Part shown: in pieces, positions 11,630-13,102 of the stretch
Position numbering within the stretch: position 1 is the stretch's first letter
Layout: the number at the start of each line of letters is the position of its first letter
From: JAGLWP01 sp964444095
GTDB taxonomy: Archaea > Nanobdellota > Nanobdellia > Pacearchaeales > GW2011-AR1
Direction: 5' to 3'
Assembly: GCA_964444095.1 (NCBI GenBank)
Contig: CAYUEW010000015.1
Coordinates: forward strand, 1 to 13,102
Length of the DNA: 13,102 bases
Made by a program: the position numbers and the translations under genes
The notes under the pieces: generated by a model
Databases searched by the model: none
What the model saw: the letters and a program-made list of their open reading frames with translations, nothing else
Told to the model about the DNA's origin: nothing

Positions 11630-12448
11630 ATGCTCAAAAAATTTCTTACAGAAGTTATTGTTGAAATCGTCGGTAAACCCGGAGAAGAATTAGTGGGATT
11701 ATTAGATGGGAAAAAATATACAAATGAATTTTTAATCGCAAAAAAATTAGACCTCACAATAAATCAAACAAGAAATCTTTTGTATAAAATTTCAGATTAT
11801 GGTTTAGTATCTTCGATAAGGAAAAAGGATAAGAAAAAAGGATGGTATACTTATTTTTGGAAAATTGAAATTTTTAAATCTTTAAGTTTTTTAGAAAAGC
11901 TTTTATTAAAAAGAGTTAATGAAATAAATCATCAAATAAAGAGTAGAAAAGAAAAACAATTTTATAGTTGTGAAAAATGTAGCATTGAAGTTACCGAAGA
12001 GAAAGCATTAATTCATAATTTTATTTGTAATGAGTGTGGAGAGGTTTATGGCTTAAAAGATAATTCTTCAATTATTAGGGCATTAGAAAAAGAAAAAAAT
12101 AGATTTGATAAAGAGTTAGAATTGGTGGGAGAAGAAATTAGAAAAGAAGAAGAGAAAATAGAAAAAGCTAAAAATAGAAAATTGAAAAAAGAAGAGAAAG
12201 AGAAAATTGAAAAGAGAAGAATTAAACGGGAATTGACAAAAAAAGCAAAAGAGAAAGAGAAGAAAGATGCAGAAAAGAAAAATCCTACTTTGAAAAAGAA
12301 AGCCCCAGTAAAAAAAATTAAAGTTGTTAAGGGAAAATCTAAATCGAAAAGTAAAGTTGTAAAAAAGAAATCAGTAGCAAAGGCAAAAAAGAAACCAATC
12401 TCTAAACCTAAAAAGAAGGTTGCTTCTAAACCTAAAAAGAAAAAATAA
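11630..12448 (+). CDS. tfe: transcription initiation factor TFE-alpha with lysine-rich tail
   Basis: Archaeal homologue of TFIIE-alpha; it binds RNA polymerase and TBP/TFB complexes and helps open promoter DNA. The N-terminal winged helix (about 1-82) ends in the family motif KKGWYTYFWKI (69-79). A helical linker leads to a zinc ribbon with C114, C117, C133 and C136 (YSCEKC ... FICNEC). Typical TFE proteins are about 170-190 aa and end soon after the ribbon. This one is 272 aa: a charged helix (about 148-215) and then a Lys/Ala/Pro/Ser tail (216-272) with KKKAPVKK, two SKPKKK units and KSKSKSK. The tail resembles the 68-aa H1-like protein of this window. The rhomboid gene follows after 6 nt. 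Confidence 0.93.
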   Translation: MLKKFLTEVIVEIVGKPGEELVGLLDGKKYTNEFLIAKKLDLTINQTRNLLYKISDYGLVSSIRKKDKKKGWYTYFWKIEIFKSLSFLEKLLLKRVNEINHQIKSRKEKQFYSCEKCSIEVTEEKALIHNFICNECGEVYGLKDNSSIIRALEKEKNRFDKELELVGEEIRKEEEKIEKAKNRKLKKEEKEKIEKRRIKRELTKKAKEKEKKDAEKKNPTLKKKAPVKKIKVVKGKSKSKSKVVKKKSVAKAKKKPISKPKKKVASKPKKKK

Positions 12449-12454
12449 TTGCTG

Positions 12455-13102
12455 ATGGTCCATTTTTATAGAATTCCTCAAAAAAAGAAAAAGAATTTAT
12501 TAGGAGGATTGAGTATTAATTCTCTTCTTATCATAATTAATGTTGTTTGTTTTGTTTTATTTACAATTTTAATTTCTTCAGATGTTAAATTTTTAGATTA
12601 TATTGCATTAAAACCTTCTAATATTTTGCAACTAACTTATGTTTGGACTTTTATTACGAGTATGTTTATGCATGCAGGGTTTTTTCACCTCTTTGTGAAT
12701 ATGATTTCTTTATTTTTTATTGGTTCTTTGATTGAGAAAATTCTTGGTGCTAAAAGATACCTTGGGATTTATTTAGCAACAGGTTTGTTCGCAGGTTTGT
12801 TTTTTGTTTTAACAAGTTTAATTGTCCCAGATAATTTTAATACTTATGCAGTAGGCGCTTCTGGCGCGTTATTTGGATTGATTGGATTGTTAATGTTGTT
12901 AACTCCAGATTTAAAAGTTTATGTTATGTTTATTCCTATCCCCATCAAGATAAAATATGCTGCCCCAGGAATTTTAATTTTGCTTTGGATTATTTCTGCA
13001 GTGGGAAATGTGCCCATTGGGAATACGGCCCATTTGGGAGGTTTGATTTTAGGTCTAGCTTATGGTTTTTATTTAAGAAAGAAATATAAAAATAAAACAA
13101 AG
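12455..13102 (+). CDS. rhomboid-family intramembrane serine protease, cut by window end
   Basis: The frame is open from the ATG at 12455 to the last base (216 codons, no stop seen), so the C-terminus is missing, though probably little of it. About six membrane segments are visible. The catalytic pair is present: S136 in GASGALFG and H193 in NTAHLGGLILG. HLFVNM (78-83) is the conserved HxxxN segment of the oxyanion region. A short basic N-terminus (PQKKKKN) precedes the first membrane segment. Rhomboids cut transmembrane substrates within the bilayer; the substrate here is unknown. It lies 6 nt after TFE-alpha with no separate promoter visible and is probably co-transcribed. Confidence 0.93.
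   Translation, partial: MVHFYRIPQKKKKNLLGGLSINSLLIIINVVCFVLFTILISSDVKFLDYIALKPSNILQLTYVWTFITSMFMHAGFFHLFVNMISLFFIGSLIEKILGAKRYLGIYLATGLFAGLFFVLTSLIVPDNFNTYAVGASGALFGLIGLLMLLTPDLKVYVMFIPIPIKIKYAAPGILILLWIISAVGNVPIGNTAHLGGLILGLAYGFYLRKKYKNKTK

Overview
This window looks like a piece of an AT-rich, compact archaeal genome, most likely a DPANN lineage of the Pacearchaeota/Woesearchaeota type. The archaeal identity rests on a TFE-alpha transcription factor, a homotetramer-type tRNA-splicing endonuclease (EndA), ribosomal protein eS17, and TATA elements placed about 24-27 nt before start codons. The DPANN placement is an inference. It comes from the short, tightly packed genes, the overlapping 3' ends, the bacterial-type LeuRS, the short CPR-like AlaRS, and several small proteins of a kind I associate with these lineages.

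Layout from left to right: the 3' part of tRNA-Cys(GCA); glycyl-tRNA synthetase with an extra N-terminal module; a 68-aa lysine-rich H1-like protein; a HIT hydrolase; then on the minus strand a VanZ-like membrane protein, tRNA-Met(CAT), eS17, a winged-helix protein of unknown role and EndA. LeuRS diverges from EndA on the plus strand. It is followed by a membrane-anchored transglutaminase-like protein, which converges on AlaRS (minus). A protein of unknown function (plus) converges on a two-gene operon of coiled-coil proteins (minus). TFE-alpha (plus) diverges from that operon and is followed after 6 nt by a rhomboid protease that runs off the window end. Almost everything serves translation, tRNA maturation or transcription, with a few surface proteins. 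There is no mobile element, CRISPR array or gene-free stretch over 300 bases.

The unifying signal is leaderless expression. In GlyRS, eS17, EndA and LeuRS the centre of a TTTAAA box lies exactly 26.5 nt from the A of the ATG, and several other genes fall at 24.5-26 nt. This resolves start codons that ORF length alone gets wrong (VanZ, LeuRS, AlaRS and the proline-rich coiled-coil protein). One palindromic TTTAAA sits exactly midway between the EndA and LeuRS start codons. The H1-like gene is the exception, with a short leader carrying a perfect 8-nt Shine-Dalgarno sequence.

The most unusual features are a tRNA-Met gene whose promoter position implies transcription starting at tRNA nucleotide 1; the same tRNA apparently having replaced the universal G19-C56 elbow pair with U19-A56; TFE-alpha carrying an H1-like lysine-rich tail that resembles the free-standing H1-like protein; and a transposase-like N-terminal module on GlyRS. 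I do not see a clear new defence or mobile system.
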